40,601 bases of DNA from Saprospiraceae bacterium (GTDB lineage: Bacteria > Bacteroidota > Bacteroidia > Chitinophagales > Saprospiraceae). The translations under genes and the position numbers were made by a program. Positions 8,591 to 16,630 of this stretch are shown one piece after another (position 1 is the stretch's first letter; every line of letters starts with the position of its first letter). Below the pieces are notes generated by a model. That model did not search any database and was not told the origin of the DNA. It saw only the letters and a program-made list of their open reading frames with translations. The stretch is taken from NCBI GenBank assembly GCA_021299835.1, contig JAJTER010000033.1, positions 1-40,601 of the forward strand, in the 5' to 3' direction.

Positions 8591-9022
8591 TTAACAGGGG
8601 ATTTTATTAACTCTAAGAGCATGTCGTCCACCCTCAAATGGGGTATCTAAAAAAGCGGTTACAATGTCCTTTGCTTCATTGGCGGTAATATAGCGTACGG
8701 GCAAAGCCAGCATGTTGGCATTATTGTGTGAACGGGCCAAGGTCGCTATTTCTGCATTCCAACAAAGAGCGGCTCTTATGTTTTTATGTTTATTCGCCGT
8801 CATAGCTACTCCGTTTCCGCTGCCACAAAGGAGAATTCCCATGGTAGCCTTTCCATTTTCAATGGCCTCTGCCGAGGGATGCACAAAATCTGGATAATCT
8901 ACAGAATCTTCAGAATGAGTTCCAAAATCCAGAATATCCAATCCCCGCTCGATGAGCAGGGATTGGATGACTGATTTTAATGGAAATCCCGCATGGTCAC
9001 AGCCAAGGGAAATTGCGGTCAT
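8591..9022 (-). CDS. rpiB: Ribose-5-phosphate isomerase B
   Basis: The protein has 143 residues, the normal size for RpiB. It interconverts ribose 5-phosphate and ribulose 5-phosphate in the non-oxidative pentose phosphate pathway, in the cytoplasm. The diagnostic segments are GCDHAGFPLK at the N-terminus, LLCGSGNGVAMTANKHKNIRA (catalytic Cys plus the phosphate/anion loop; about residues 64-84) and ARSHNNANMLALP near residue 95-107. Some members act on allose 6-phosphate instead, which cannot be excluded by eye. It lies 4 bp downstream of the DUF2723 fragment on the same strand, so it is probably read from the same transcript. Confidence 0.95.
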   Translation of the reverse strand: MTAISLGCDHAGFPLKSVIQSLLIERGLDILDFGTHSEDSVDYPDFVHPSAEAIENGKATMGILLCGSGNGVAMTANKHKNIRAALCWNAEIATLARSHNNANMLALPVRYITANEAKDIVTAFLDTPFEGGRHALRVNKIPC

Positions 9023-9026
9023 ACAT

Positions 9027-11270
9027 TTATTGTTGTAATGGTTGGGTAAGGTTATTTCCGTCGGTAGGTTTTACCTGGAAAGGGGCAAAAGTATTTTGCA
9101 GTTTCTTTAAAAAGGCTTCATCCTTGTTAGAAGAGGCATCTTGTAAAAGAATATCTACGGTTCTTAGTGCCAGATTATAATCTTCCTGATAACTGAGATT
9201 TAACACCTCCGGTTCCAGGCCAGAATAGAAAAGAAGATCCTGACGGATATTTTCAGCTAATTTCTCAATCACGGGTTTAGCCTTTTTGTATTCACCAGCC
9301 TTTAAATACACATCAATTAAAAAGTGAGTACGATAGTTATATCGGAAGTTGAAATCGGGAAATTTACTGAAATAAAGATCTACAAGTTCTAATGATCGTT
9401 TTTTGTCGCCTTGGTTGAGCAGTTCTAAAGCACCTCTTAGAATGACTAATTGTAAACTCTGAACGCTGGGCTCATAACTTTTGTTAATGAAAGTAGGTTC
9501 TTTGTCAAAATTACCCCATTTAAATTTCTTAGTAACGTTTTCATAGATTTTTTCGGCATCTACTTTTCCACTACCAATAATACCATAATTTGGATCCGTT
9601 GGGTACTTTGTCGGTACCAAACGAAGACCAAGGCCTTCTAAACGGAGGTAATCCTGTAGCCCAAAAAGTTTGTCAGGTCTGTTAGTTACAGCAAAATAAA
9701 TAGGTCTTTCCCAGATATTAGAGCCAATTACATCCAACATGGCTAAATCGTCCTTGGTTATATAATTGTCACTTCCTAACAACTGTAAGGGAATAACATC
9801 GACATAATTTGAATCATTTTCAGAAACGGCACCATACTTGATAGCATCTTTCCTGTTAACGGGTATAAACGCGTCCCTGGTTGGAACATACGTTTCCGTC
9901 TTATTTCCGTCCTGCGTAGTCAATCCATTTTCCTGAGACATAAAATTCAATACATCTTTCAAGGTCATAGGGTTTGACGTAAGACCTTCCGGATACATGA
10001 TCTGGTTTCTTTTACTACCCCGATAATCGTCGGCTGTCAGCGTTAATTTTATGGGAGGAGAGTCATTGATTTTTCTTCTCAAGCCCTCAATATACCAGTC
10101 AACGGCAATTAAACTTAGATTGACTACCCGAACATCTCTTCTTATTCCCTCTACTTCCTGGGAATACCAAAGAGGATAGGTGTCATTGTCGCCGTAGGTA
10201 AAAATAATGGCATTTGGCGCGCACGATTCAAGGAAGTTACTTGCATAATCTCTTGAACCATAATGCCCCATACGGCTATGATCGTCAAAATTCTGCGTTC
10301 CCATCAATATCGGTGCAACCAATACCAATCCGGCGGCTACAGCGGCAGACATTGAAGAATTCAGTTTCACTCTGGCCATTAAAAACTGCATGGTTGCCAA
10401 AACACCCATACCCATCCATACACAAAAAGTAAAGAATGAACCAACGAGTACATAATCACGTTCGCGGGGCTCGTTGGGAGGTTGATTGGAATAAACAATG
10501 ATACCAATACCAGTTATTATAAAGAATCCTAATAAACCAATAAATTCATCTTTTCTTTTCCTATAGTGGAAAATCATACCAATTACTCCAAACAAGAAGG
10601 GTAATAAGAAATAACGATTCCTTGCGGGATCATTTTTCATGGCATCTGTCAGATTATTTTGAGAACCAAGTCTCGCTTCATCAATGAAAGGTATACCTGA
10701 CAACCAATTCCCATCTGATTTATCCCAGGTATAATAACCTTGTTCCCCATTTTGGCGACCTGAAAAATTCCACATAAAATAACGCCAATACATCCAATTC
10801 AACTGGTAATTTAAAAAGAAACTAAAATTATCAGCACCATTTGGACGTCCGAAAGGTAAAGCGGCATTTGGATCTAAACCCATCCATTGCTTGTATATAG
10901 CAGGTCTGCCCATACTTCCATCATACATTCTGGGGAATAATTTCTTGCTGGCCTCCGGATAAATATAGGTCATTTTCTGATCCACAACCTCATACCTGTC
11001 ACCTACTCTGCCATATCTGGGCTCTGTTTTAACATCGATTGGATTAGCTTCAAAATTTGGTCCTCTAAACAAGGCTCTTTCTCCATACTGTTCCCTGTTC
11101 AAATAGGGAATAAGGCGCATGGCATCAGAAGGGTCGTTCATGTTGATAGGAGGATTGGCAACGGCACGGGTAATTACCATGCCATAAGTTGACAAAGCAA
11201 CGATAATCAATGACATAGCTACTACTAAATTGTGTAGCATGACATTATTTTTCTTCCTTGCATAGGCCAA
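9027..11270 (-). CDS. DUF2723 (GT117-like) membrane protein, C-terminal piece of a broken gene
   Basis: This 747-residue frame is the larger part of a DUF2723-family protein, a GT-C-like multi-span membrane protein thought to transfer glycosyl groups to protein (often named glycosyltransferase family 117). It contains the family's conserved periplasmic and membrane blocks: NPPINMNDP and YLNREQYG near residue 40-60, QPPNEPRERDY near 265, TYGDNDTYPLWYSQ near 360, and a C-terminal helical repeat region. The apparent start is a TTG and the first ATG is at 11240; neither looks like a true start, because the frame begins in the middle of a hydrophobic segment. The upstream piece (11272-11934) belongs to the same protein but is in another frame. 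Confidence 0.88.
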   Translation of the reverse strand: MAYARKKNNVMLHNLVVAMSLIIVALSTYGMVITRAVANPPINMNDPSDAMRLIPYLNREQYGERALFRGPNFEANPIDVKTEPRYGRVGDRYEVVDQKMTYIYPEASKKLFPRMYDGSMGRPAIYKQWMGLDPNAALPFGRPNGADNFSFFLNYQLNWMYWRYFMWNFSGRQNGEQGYYTWDKSDGNWLSGIPFIDEARLGSQNNLTDAMKNDPARNRYFLLPFLFGVIGMIFHYRKRKDEFIGLLGFFIITGIGIIVYSNQPPNEPRERDYVLVGSFFTFCVWMGMGVLATMQFLMARVKLNSSMSAAVAAGLVLVAPILMGTQNFDDHSRMGHYGSRDYASNFLESCAPNAIIFTYGDNDTYPLWYSQEVEGIRRDVRVVNLSLIAVDWYIEGLRRKINDSPPIKLTLTADDYRGSKRNQIMYPEGLTSNPMTLKDVLNFMSQENGLTTQDGNKTETYVPTRDAFIPVNRKDAIKYGAVSENDSNYVDVIPLQLLGSDNYITKDDLAMLDVIGSNIWERPIYFAVTNRPDKLFGLQDYLRLEGLGLRLVPTKYPTDPNYGIIGSGKVDAEKIYENVTKKFKWGNFDKEPTFINKSYEPSVQSLQLVILRGALELLNQGDKKRSLELVDLYFSKFPDFNFRYNYRTHFLIDVYLKAGEYKKAKPVIEKLAENIRQDLLFYSGLEPEVLNLSYQEDYNLALRTVDILLQDASSNKDEAFLKKLQNTFAPFQVKPTDGNNLTQPLQQ

Positions 11271-11271
11271 A

Positions 11272-11934
11272 CTACCATAAATAATTCTTTTTGGTCTTTT
11301 TGAAATAGTAGAATAATGATATAGCAGGGAAAGTTAATATACTTAATAAGTGAACGCCAATAGATAATCCAGTCATATATATGGCTAATATGAGCAGGCG
11401 GTCGTGCTTGGGTTCGTCAGGAAGACAGTACCATTTGATGGTAATCCACAAAGTTAATGCCGTAAAAAAAGTAGACAAGGCGTAAACTTCACCTTCAACG
11501 GCGGAAAACCATATAGAAGTGCTAAAGGCAGTAGCCAAACCAGCGACTAAACCTGCACCTGCCAAAGCTATAATTTCAGAGGTATCAGGCTCTTCTTCTC
11601 TACCTTTTAGGGCTAATTTTCCTAAAAGCATGGTAATCCAGGCTACAAACATGGCAGCAAAGGCTGAAGATAAACTAGACATAAGGTTTACCGCAAAGGC
11701 AACATTCTCCGGATTGTCAGAAAGGATCTCAGCTATCCATGCAAACATTCTGCCAACTAACAAAAATACGGGTGCCCCAGGTGGGTGAACAATTTGTAGC
11801 TTGTAGGCTCCTAATATGAATTCACCGCAATCCCAAAGACTTCCTGTTCTTTCAGCGGAAAAATAATAAACAACGGTACTGATTAGCAAAACTAACCAAC
11901 CGGTCGCATTTAAAACTTTTTTGTATAATGACAT
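11272..11934 (-). CDS. DUF2723 membrane protein, N-terminal piece of a broken gene
   Basis: This 220-residue frame carries the DUF2723 domain itself: a first membrane helix, ERTGSLWDCGEFILGAYKLQ (acidic residues typical of the GT-C first loop), VHPPGAPVFLLVGR, VEGEVYALSTFFTALTLW and GLSIGVHLLSILTFPAI. It stops at TAG immediately after FKKTKKNYLW. Intact homologues, as I recall them, continue for roughly 80-110 more residues, including a segment resembling FELLFVNxxGLPFNSG, before the part found in the next frame. That block is absent in all frames here. A single-base frameshift therefore cannot restore the protein: there is both an internal deletion and a frame change. The start at 11934 is an ATG with a candidate promoter 30 bp upstream. 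Confidence 0.87.
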   Translation of the reverse strand: MSLYKKVLNATGWLVLLISTVVYYFSAERTGSLWDCGEFILGAYKLQIVHPPGAPVFLLVGRMFAWIAEILSDNPENVAFAVNLMSSLSSAFAAMFVAWITMLLGKLALKGREEEPDTSEIIALAGAGLVAGLATAFSTSIWFSAVEGEVYALSTFFTALTLWITIKWYCLPDEPKHDRLLILAIYMTGLSIGVHLLSILTFPAISLFYYFKKTKKNYLW

Positions 11935-11963
11935 CGGATGCTTTTTATTCTTTTTATGGTTAA

Positions 11964-11971
11964 CAAAAATA
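11964..11971 (-). promoter_or_regulatory. Candidate Bacteroidota -7 element for the DUF2723 gene
   Basis: On the minus strand this reads TATTTTTG, matching TAnnTTTG, and lies 29 bp before the ATG at 11934. I see no convincing -33 TTTG at normal spacing. Confidence 0.45.
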
Positions 11972-12106
11972 ACAATTAAAAATTTAACTGCGAATTTAGA
12001 TAAAAATTATGATTAATTTGTCCAAGGTCAAGCACTCTTTACCCTCACAAAGGTCTATTTTATAACGATGGCATCATTAATCTTTAAATATTTGCACTTT
12101 TTCACC

Positions 12107-12114
12107 TATATTTG
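12107..12114 (+). promoter_or_regulatory. Candidate Bacteroidota -7 element for the DUF4834-like/RluA operon
   Basis: The sequence TATATTTG is an exact TAnnTTTG match 18 bp before the ATG at 12133. A TTTG at 12091 is present but closer than the usual -33 spacing, so only the -7 part is persuasive. Confidence 0.55.
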
Positions 12115-12132
12115 TATTCTTAATTTTTACTT

Positions 12133-12303
12133 ATGTTTAAATTATTAATTACAGCAGGGTTAATCTATGTGGCGTATAAGTTCTTCTTCGCCAAATCCGT
12201 TCGTATTGAATCTTTTCAAAATAAACAACAGGAAAAGGTAACAAATAACGGAAAGGAAAATAAAAAAGAAGGAGAATTTGTTGATTATGAAGAAGTAGAA
12301 TGA
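12133..12303 (+). CDS. Small DUF4834-like membrane-anchored protein
   Basis: This is a 56-residue protein. One N-terminal hydrophobic helix (MFKLLITAGLIYVAYKFFF) is followed by a highly charged, Gln/Asn/Lys-rich linker and the C-terminal tail EGEFVDYEEVE. A short anchor plus a terminal (G)E-F/Y-V-D-Y-E-E motif is characteristic of Bacteroidota DUF4834 proteins, whose function is unknown. Its stop overlaps the start of the pseudouridine synthase gene (ATGA at 12300-12303), which implies translational coupling. An exact -7 element lies just upstream. The reading frame, context and family-like tail all support a real gene; the family name rests on the pattern as I remember it. Confidence 0.8.
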   Translation: MFKLLITAGLIYVAYKFFFAKSVRIESFQNKQQEKVTNNGKENKKEGEFVDYEEVE

Positions 12304-13019
12304 TAGCAGACGTTCCAGAATGGCGAGTGGGTGATAAAGTGATTTATCGCAATAACCAGTTCATAGCTTTCAACAAGCCAGTGGCCGTAGCCACACAACC
12401 AGACAAAACGGAGGATGTTTCGCTCATTACCTTAGCAGAAAGGTATGCCCGTTCTCCTTTGTTCCTTACCCATAGAATAGACAGACCTGCAAGTGGTGTT
12501 GTCTTGTTCGCTAAAACGAAAAGGGCGTTACAGTCTATTAATCAACAGTTCAAGGATAGAACCATTCGGAAAAAGTATTTGGCCATCGTGGGGAATCCCC
12601 CACCTGAATCAACAGGTATTCTGCACAATCAGTTGATTAAAAATAGTAAAACCAACAAAACAAGTACCGTTAACGAGGATAATGAGAGGGGTGTTGCCGC
12701 TGAACTTCGTTACACCGTACTGGCAAAAAGTGAAAAATATGTACTTCTCGAAATCGATTTGATTACAGGAAGACACCATCAGATCAGGGCTCAGTTAGGT
12801 GCTATCGGTTCACCTATCAGGGGTGACGTAAAGTATGGTTTTAAAAGGGGAAATAAGGATAGATCCATTCAACTTCACGCATGGAAATTATCTTTCATTC
12901 ATCCTGTGTCTAACGAAGAAGTAAGCATTGAAGCACCGCTTCCTTCTGATCCATTATGGGACTATTTCAAACCTTTTTGTGAAAAGCCAATGCTACCTCC
13001 TACCCAGTCAAAGGAGTGA
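12300..13019 (+). CDS. RluA-family pseudouridine synthase
   Basis: The protein has 239 residues and isomerises uridine to pseudouridine in rRNA or tRNA. The catalytic motif is HRIDRPASG at residues 58-66 with Asp61 as the nucleophile. Other family blocks are FNKPVAVATQP near residue 24-34, KKYLAIVG near 104, and GRHHQIRAQLGAIGSPIRGD near 162-181. No N-terminal S4 domain is present, so it resembles the short RluA/TruC-type members; which RNA site it modifies cannot be decided. The start is the ATG overlapping the upstream stop. The last 58 bases overlap the 3' end of the convergent ATP-grasp-like gene, and the extra tail after DPLWDYF is not conserved-looking. Confidence 0.93.
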   Translation: MIADVPEWRVGDKVIYRNNQFIAFNKPVAVATQPDKTEDVSLITLAERYARSPLFLTHRIDRPASGVVLFAKTKRALQSINQQFKDRTIRKKYLAIVGNPPPESTGILHNQLIKNSKTNKTSTVNEDNERGVAAELRYTVLAKSEKYVLLEIDLITGRHHQIRAQLGAIGSPIRGDVKYGFKRGNKDRSIQLHAWKLSFIHPVSNEEVSIEAPLPSDPLWDYFKPFCEKPMLPPTQSKE

Positions 13020-14161
13020 TTGTATCTAACGCCTATCATTTCCCCACGGCTCAATCGGGTGATGTTTGTAGCTAACGTAGGTCTGGCTTTCGTTTTGTCC
13101 CATACATACATTAACCTTAATTCAGCCTTTACCTGACCGTTCAAGGATTCAATAACAGGCTCGTAACTTACCTTTTCTTGCAGCAAATATTGACTTTTGT
13201 CTTGTATTAAGGCTAGTTTCTCTGCTGTTGGATGCAAGTCAACACCAGATCCTGCGAAAGAGTAAAGTGGTTTTAGCACATATTTATCCAAGTCTTCTGT
13301 CTGGAGGTTAAAGTCATTAAGAAAATAGGATTTTGGCATGTATTTCCCTTTCAAAAAGGGTAATAAATACTTACTTATTCTAAAAAACCAATTAGGATGT
13401 GCTACCCAGCTTACATCCACATCATCGGTAAATTGAAAGGAAAGATCAAGATTTTGGTAAGTTGCCAACTCATCCAGAATGACCCGATTATATATTCTGC
13501 TGATTTTTTGAAGTTTACCATCCTTCAGGTAAAACAGGTTTCTGTCCTTTTTGATTATTTGAGTCAGGCAAACCGTCTCAATACCAAAATCTCTCTTCGC
13601 CAAAACAAAATCAATCCTTGTTTTTTGTTTATCCGGAAATAATTCCAGCAGGATAACTTCCTCCGCTGGAAATTCTGCTAACAGGGTATTTTTCAATAAA
13701 GACAAAAATCCCTGTCGATTTAAACCATTAAAAAAAGGAGTTAGGGTATCAGGAATACTAAAATGGGTAACATATTTTTCTGCCAAATAGGACTGATAAT
13801 TAAATAAAGTAGCAAATCCTTGCAGCTCAATTAAATAAGGTGTTAATTCACCCATTTCATTTCTGCTGATGGCAAAATCGATAGATAGTAATTGGGGACA
13901 ATCATCTTCATTTGGCGTAAACATCCCTGCTGGAATCGCTTTTTCTGTTTGTTTTTTAAAATCGGACCGAACAATAAAATCTATTATTTCTTCACCAGCC
14001 GCAGCACATTTTTCAACAAAACTATCCGTTAAAAATATAGGTGTCTCAGCAATGCGAAAATCAAGGACACCAGGAAAATCCTGGTGAATAGATTCCAGGA
14101 AGGATTGGTATTTATCATTGGAAAATTGTTCGTTGAATGTATTTCTGAAGTCCTGATGCAT
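12962..14161 (-). CDS. Uncharacterised ATP-grasp-like ligase
   Basis: The protein has 399 residues from the ATG at 14161; a TTG at 14188 would add nine. The C-terminal half looks like an ATP-grasp fold: KYVLKPLYSFAGSGVDLHP (nucleotide-binding Lys and glycine loop), YLLQEKVSYEPVIES (Glu of the hinge strand), then KAELRLMYVWD and ATNITRLSRGEMIGVRYN, where Mg-ligand Asn/Arg positions would fall. The N-terminal half resembles the substrate region of glutathionylspermidine-synthase-like proteins only loosely. Such enzymes form amide or peptide bonds from a carboxylate and an amine with ATP. No signal peptide is present. It follows the cyclase-family gene by 33 bp in the gltX operon. I do not recognise a named family member, so the substrate is open. 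Confidence 0.72.
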   Translation of the reverse strand: MHQDFRNTFNEQFSNDKYQSFLESIHQDFPGVLDFRIAETPIFLTDSFVEKCAAAGEEIIDFIVRSDFKKQTEKAIPAGMFTPNEDDCPQLLSIDFAISRNEMGELTPYLIELQGFATLFNYQSYLAEKYVTHFSIPDTLTPFFNGLNRQGFLSLLKNTLLAEFPAEEVILLELFPDKQKTRIDFVLAKRDFGIETVCLTQIIKKDRNLFYLKDGKLQKISRIYNRVILDELATYQNLDLSFQFTDDVDVSWVAHPNWFFRISKYLLPFLKGKYMPKSYFLNDFNLQTEDLDKYVLKPLYSFAGSGVDLHPTAEKLALIQDKSQYLLQEKVSYEPVIESLNGQVKAELRLMYVWDKTKARPTLATNITRLSRGEMIGVRYNHSFDWVGGSIGFSQKGLK

Positions 14162-14194
14162 GGGAGAAAATGTATTGAAGGTAGGCAAATGAGT

Positions 14195-14953
14195 TTAAAA
14201 AAGGGCATAGATTAATGGTCGAGACGGAGAAGCGTCCATAGGAAATGGATAATATTGCAGATTGACAAGGTAATAGCCGTCTGGAATATGGTTTGGTACA
14301 TAAATAAGTTCCGTTATGGTCGCATTTTTTCTGGTGTTAAAAGGAAATTGCCAAAAAGATTTATGAGCCAGTAATTTCCCCCCGTCCTGTTCCCTATCGA
14401 CAGAGGGAATATCAACGAGTAAATGCTCAATTTGGTTAGCAACTATCCATTCCATGGCGTCTTTTGCAAAATAGGGCGGATTAGTACCGGAATATTGTCT
14501 TTGTTTTTTACTTTCCTCGTTGGGTAGGGTTCTGATAATTAAGCCTTTGGTTCCGATGTTGAGATTCATAGTTTCCAATGAAGAGAGGGTAATGACCTGG
14601 TCTCCATTAGCTTGAATTTCAGGAGTAACACTGTTAAGAAGAGAAACAAAATGAAAATCGTGCGTACAATCTGGCAAATGCATTCTCTCTTCACTGATAT
14701 GTCCAACACATTCTGTATGTGTTCCATTGCCATGAGGGTTGCAATGAATGTTCATAAAATTTACCGGACTTCCAAAGCGGGTATCTCCAATAAAATCACC
14801 ATTTTCATAAGGTAAAACAGATAACTCGGGGGCATAGAAACAATTGAGATTACCTGTAATATCTGGGGTAATCCCAATGTCTATGGGTTTCAATAAGTCA
14901 GCTTTAGCGTTCCATTCGCCCAGCGCTATGGTAACGCACAAGGAATTATCCAT
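14195..14953 (-). CDS. Cyclase-family metal-dependent hydrolase (kynurenine formamidase-like)
   Basis: The protein has 252 residues and no signal peptide. The metal-binding motif of the cyclase/kynurenine-formamidase family is recognisable as HGNGTHTECVGH at residues 74-85, with a second conserved region LLVDIPSVDREQDGGKLLAHKSFW near residues 180-205. The motif differs from the textbook HxGTHxDxPxH: there is one extra residue before GTH, Glu replaces Asp and Val replaces Pro. Histidines are retained, so activity is plausible but the substrate may differ. Family members hydrolyse amides or lactones such as N-formylkynurenine. It starts 1 bp after the gltX stop and is followed by the ATP-grasp-like gene. 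No other kynurenine-pathway genes are nearby. Confidence 0.85.
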   Translation of the reverse strand: MDNSLCVTIALGEWNAKADLLKPIDIGITPDITGNLNCFYAPELSVLPYENGDFIGDTRFGSPVNFMNIHCNPHGNGTHTECVGHISEERMHLPDCTHDFHFVSLLNSVTPEIQANGDQVITLSSLETMNLNIGTKGLIIRTLPNEESKKQRQYSGTNPPYFAKDAMEWIVANQIEHLLVDIPSVDREQDGGKLLAHKSFWQFPFNTRKNATITELIYVPNHIPDGYYLVNLQYYPFPMDASPSRPLIYALF

Positions 14954-14954
14954 T

Positions 14955-16496
14955 TTAGCTTAGCAGTGTTGTGTCAAAATGTTCAAAAGCTTTATTCATT
15001 CTGTCGGAAACTTCCTGCATTCCCCAAAGTTCGATCAGATCGAAAACAGCGGGACCCTTCATAGTTCCTGCAAGGCCAATTCTAAAAACGGGTAAAATAT
15101 CTCCGGTTTTTAATTGGTTGTCCTGCATAAAGGTATCAAAAGAAAGTTGTATTTGTTCCTGATTAAAAGGGGAACAAGCGGACCATTTTTCTATCAGGTG
15201 CTGTATGGTTTGCTTTAAGGCAGGTGACCATTTTTTTGCTATGTTTTTTGTATCAAATGTATGAACAGGTTCAAAGAAATAGTATCCATTTTCAAAGAAA
15301 TCATTTATTGTAACAACTCTTTCCTGCATTAATTTGCAAAAAGAAATAAGATAGTCTTGAGAAACAGGCTTATATTTTTCGGGTAAATGAGGGAGTAAAA
15401 GATTAGCCAGATTTTCAGGACTGGAATGAATAATATATTGCTGGTTAAACCATTTTGCCTTTTCATAGTCAAATCGCGCTCCGGCCTTACCGATATGCGC
15501 TATGTCAAATGCTTCTACTAATTGGTCAATGGTAAAAATTTCTTGCTCAGTACCTGGATTCCATCCCAGAAAAGCCAGAAAATTAAGCATAGCTTCGGGA
15601 AGAAATCCTGCTTCACGGAATCCGGTAAAAGAAGATTCTTCTGTTTCTCCTACCCAGGAAATGGGAAAAACGGGAATACCCAGTTTCACCCCGTCTCTTT
15701 TGCTCAGTTTTCCGTTACCGGTAGGTTTTAGGATAAGAGGAAGGTGGGCAAATTCGGGCATGTTATCCTCAAGGCCTAATGCTCTGTACAATAAAACATG
15801 GTGCGCGGTGCTGGGCAACCATTCTTCTCCGCGAATAACATGAGAAATACCCATTAAGTGGTCATCTACAACGTTTGCCAGGTGATAAGTTGGAAGGCCG
15901 TCCGCTTTTCTCAATACCTTGTCGTCTAATTCCTGACTATGAAAAATAACTTCTCCTCTGATTTTATCCTGAACATGAATGCTTTCATCCTCTGGGACCT
16001 TTAATCGAACGGTGTAAGGCATATTCTTTTCTAAATATTCTTTTACGGTTTCAGGTGGTAAAGCAAGGCTATTATTCAATTGAAGTCGGGTAAAAGAATC
16101 GTATTTGAAGGGTCTGCTGGTGTTTTCTGCCTCAGTCCTGTATTTTTCAAGTTCTTCTGAGGTATCAAAAGCATAATATGCGTGCCCGGAGAGAATGAGC
16201 TTGTCGATGTATTCGTCATAAATAGCGGTTCTTTCCGATTGCCTGTAAGGGCCGACTTCACCACCAAAGCCAGGACCTTCAGCCGGCGTTATTCCGCACC
16301 ATTTTAAAGAGTCAATAATATATTTTTCAGCGCCTTCCACGTACCTCGATTGATCCGTATCCTCTATTCTAAGGATAAATGTACCGCCCAGTTTTTTTGC
16401 CAGTAAATAATTGTATAAAGCCGTTCTGATACCTCCAATGTGGAGTGCTCCTGTCGGACTTGGGGCAAAACGAAAACGTAAAGATGAATTTTTCAT
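14955..16496 (-). CDS. gltX: Glutamyl-tRNA synthetase
   Basis: The protein has 513 residues from the ATG at 16496. This start was chosen because RFRFAPSPTGALHIGG follows at once; the frame runs 33 codons further upstream without conserved sequence. It charges tRNA-Glu with glutamate in the cytoplasm. The class I HIGH-type motif is HIGG at residues 19-22, followed by RIEDTD, and the KMSKS-type loop is KLSKR near 263-267. YHLANVVDDHLMGISHVIRG is the conserved catalytic-domain segment. The C-terminal anticodon-binding helical domain is complete. Two metabolic genes follow with 1-bp and 33-bp gaps, an unusual pairing for gltX. A TACTTTTG element lies about 54 bp upstream. Confidence 0.97.
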   Translation of the reverse strand: MKNSSLRFRFAPSPTGALHIGGIRTALYNYLLAKKLGGTFILRIEDTDQSRYVEGAEKYIIDSLKWCGITPAEGPGFGGEVGPYRQSERTAIYDEYIDKLILSGHAYYAFDTSEELEKYRTEAENTSRPFKYDSFTRLQLNNSLALPPETVKEYLEKNMPYTVRLKVPEDESIHVQDKIRGEVIFHSQELDDKVLRKADGLPTYHLANVVDDHLMGISHVIRGEEWLPSTAHHVLLYRALGLEDNMPEFAHLPLILKPTGNGKLSKRDGVKLGIPVFPISWVGETEESSFTGFREAGFLPEAMLNFLAFLGWNPGTEQEIFTIDQLVEAFDIAHIGKAGARFDYEKAKWFNQQYIIHSSPENLANLLLPHLPEKYKPVSQDYLISFCKLMQERVVTINDFFENGYYFFEPVHTFDTKNIAKKWSPALKQTIQHLIEKWSACSPFNQEQIQLSFDTFMQDNQLKTGDILPVFRIGLAGTMKGPAVFDLIELWGMQEVSDRMNKAFEHFDTTLLS

Positions 16497-16549
16497 AGTA
16501 TATTTTGGAAAAATGAAAATAAAAGGAAAATAAATAAATTTTTGAGCAG

Positions 16550-16557
16550 CAAAAGTA
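16550..16557 (-). promoter_or_regulatory. Candidate Bacteroidota -7 element for gltX
   Basis: On the minus strand this reads TACTTTTG, an exact TAnnTTTG match 53 bp before the gltX ATG. I do not see a good -33 element. Confidence 0.5.
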
Positions 16558-16630
16558 AAGGTTTTACGTTTAATGATATAGATGATTTTCGACAATCATT
16601 TTTTTTTATCCCTGAACAAAACAAAACATT

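Larger units (their letters stand above)
11935..12132. other. Divergent intergenic region
   Basis: About 200 bp of AT-rich DNA separates the DUF2723 gene (minus) from the small DUF4834-like gene (plus). It holds one candidate -7 element for each direction and no gene that I can support. Confidence 0.6.

Noticed and set aside
8712-9180. Plus-strand small frames across rpiB and the DUF2723 3' end
   Set aside because: They are antisense shadows of well-identified genes with conserved protein motifs.
9027-11934. Treating the two DUF2723 frames as two separate intact genes
   Set aside because: The second begins at a TTG in the middle of a hydrophobic segment and both match consecutive parts of one family, with an internal block absent.
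13397-13642. 81-codon plus-strand frame inside the ATP-grasp-like gene
   Set aside because: It is an antisense shadow with no recognisable domain or start context.
16497-16595. N-terminal extension of gltX to 16595
   Set aside because: The extension is Lys/Phe-rich, non-conserved, runs through the candidate promoter, and the synthetase fold starts right after the ATG at 16496.
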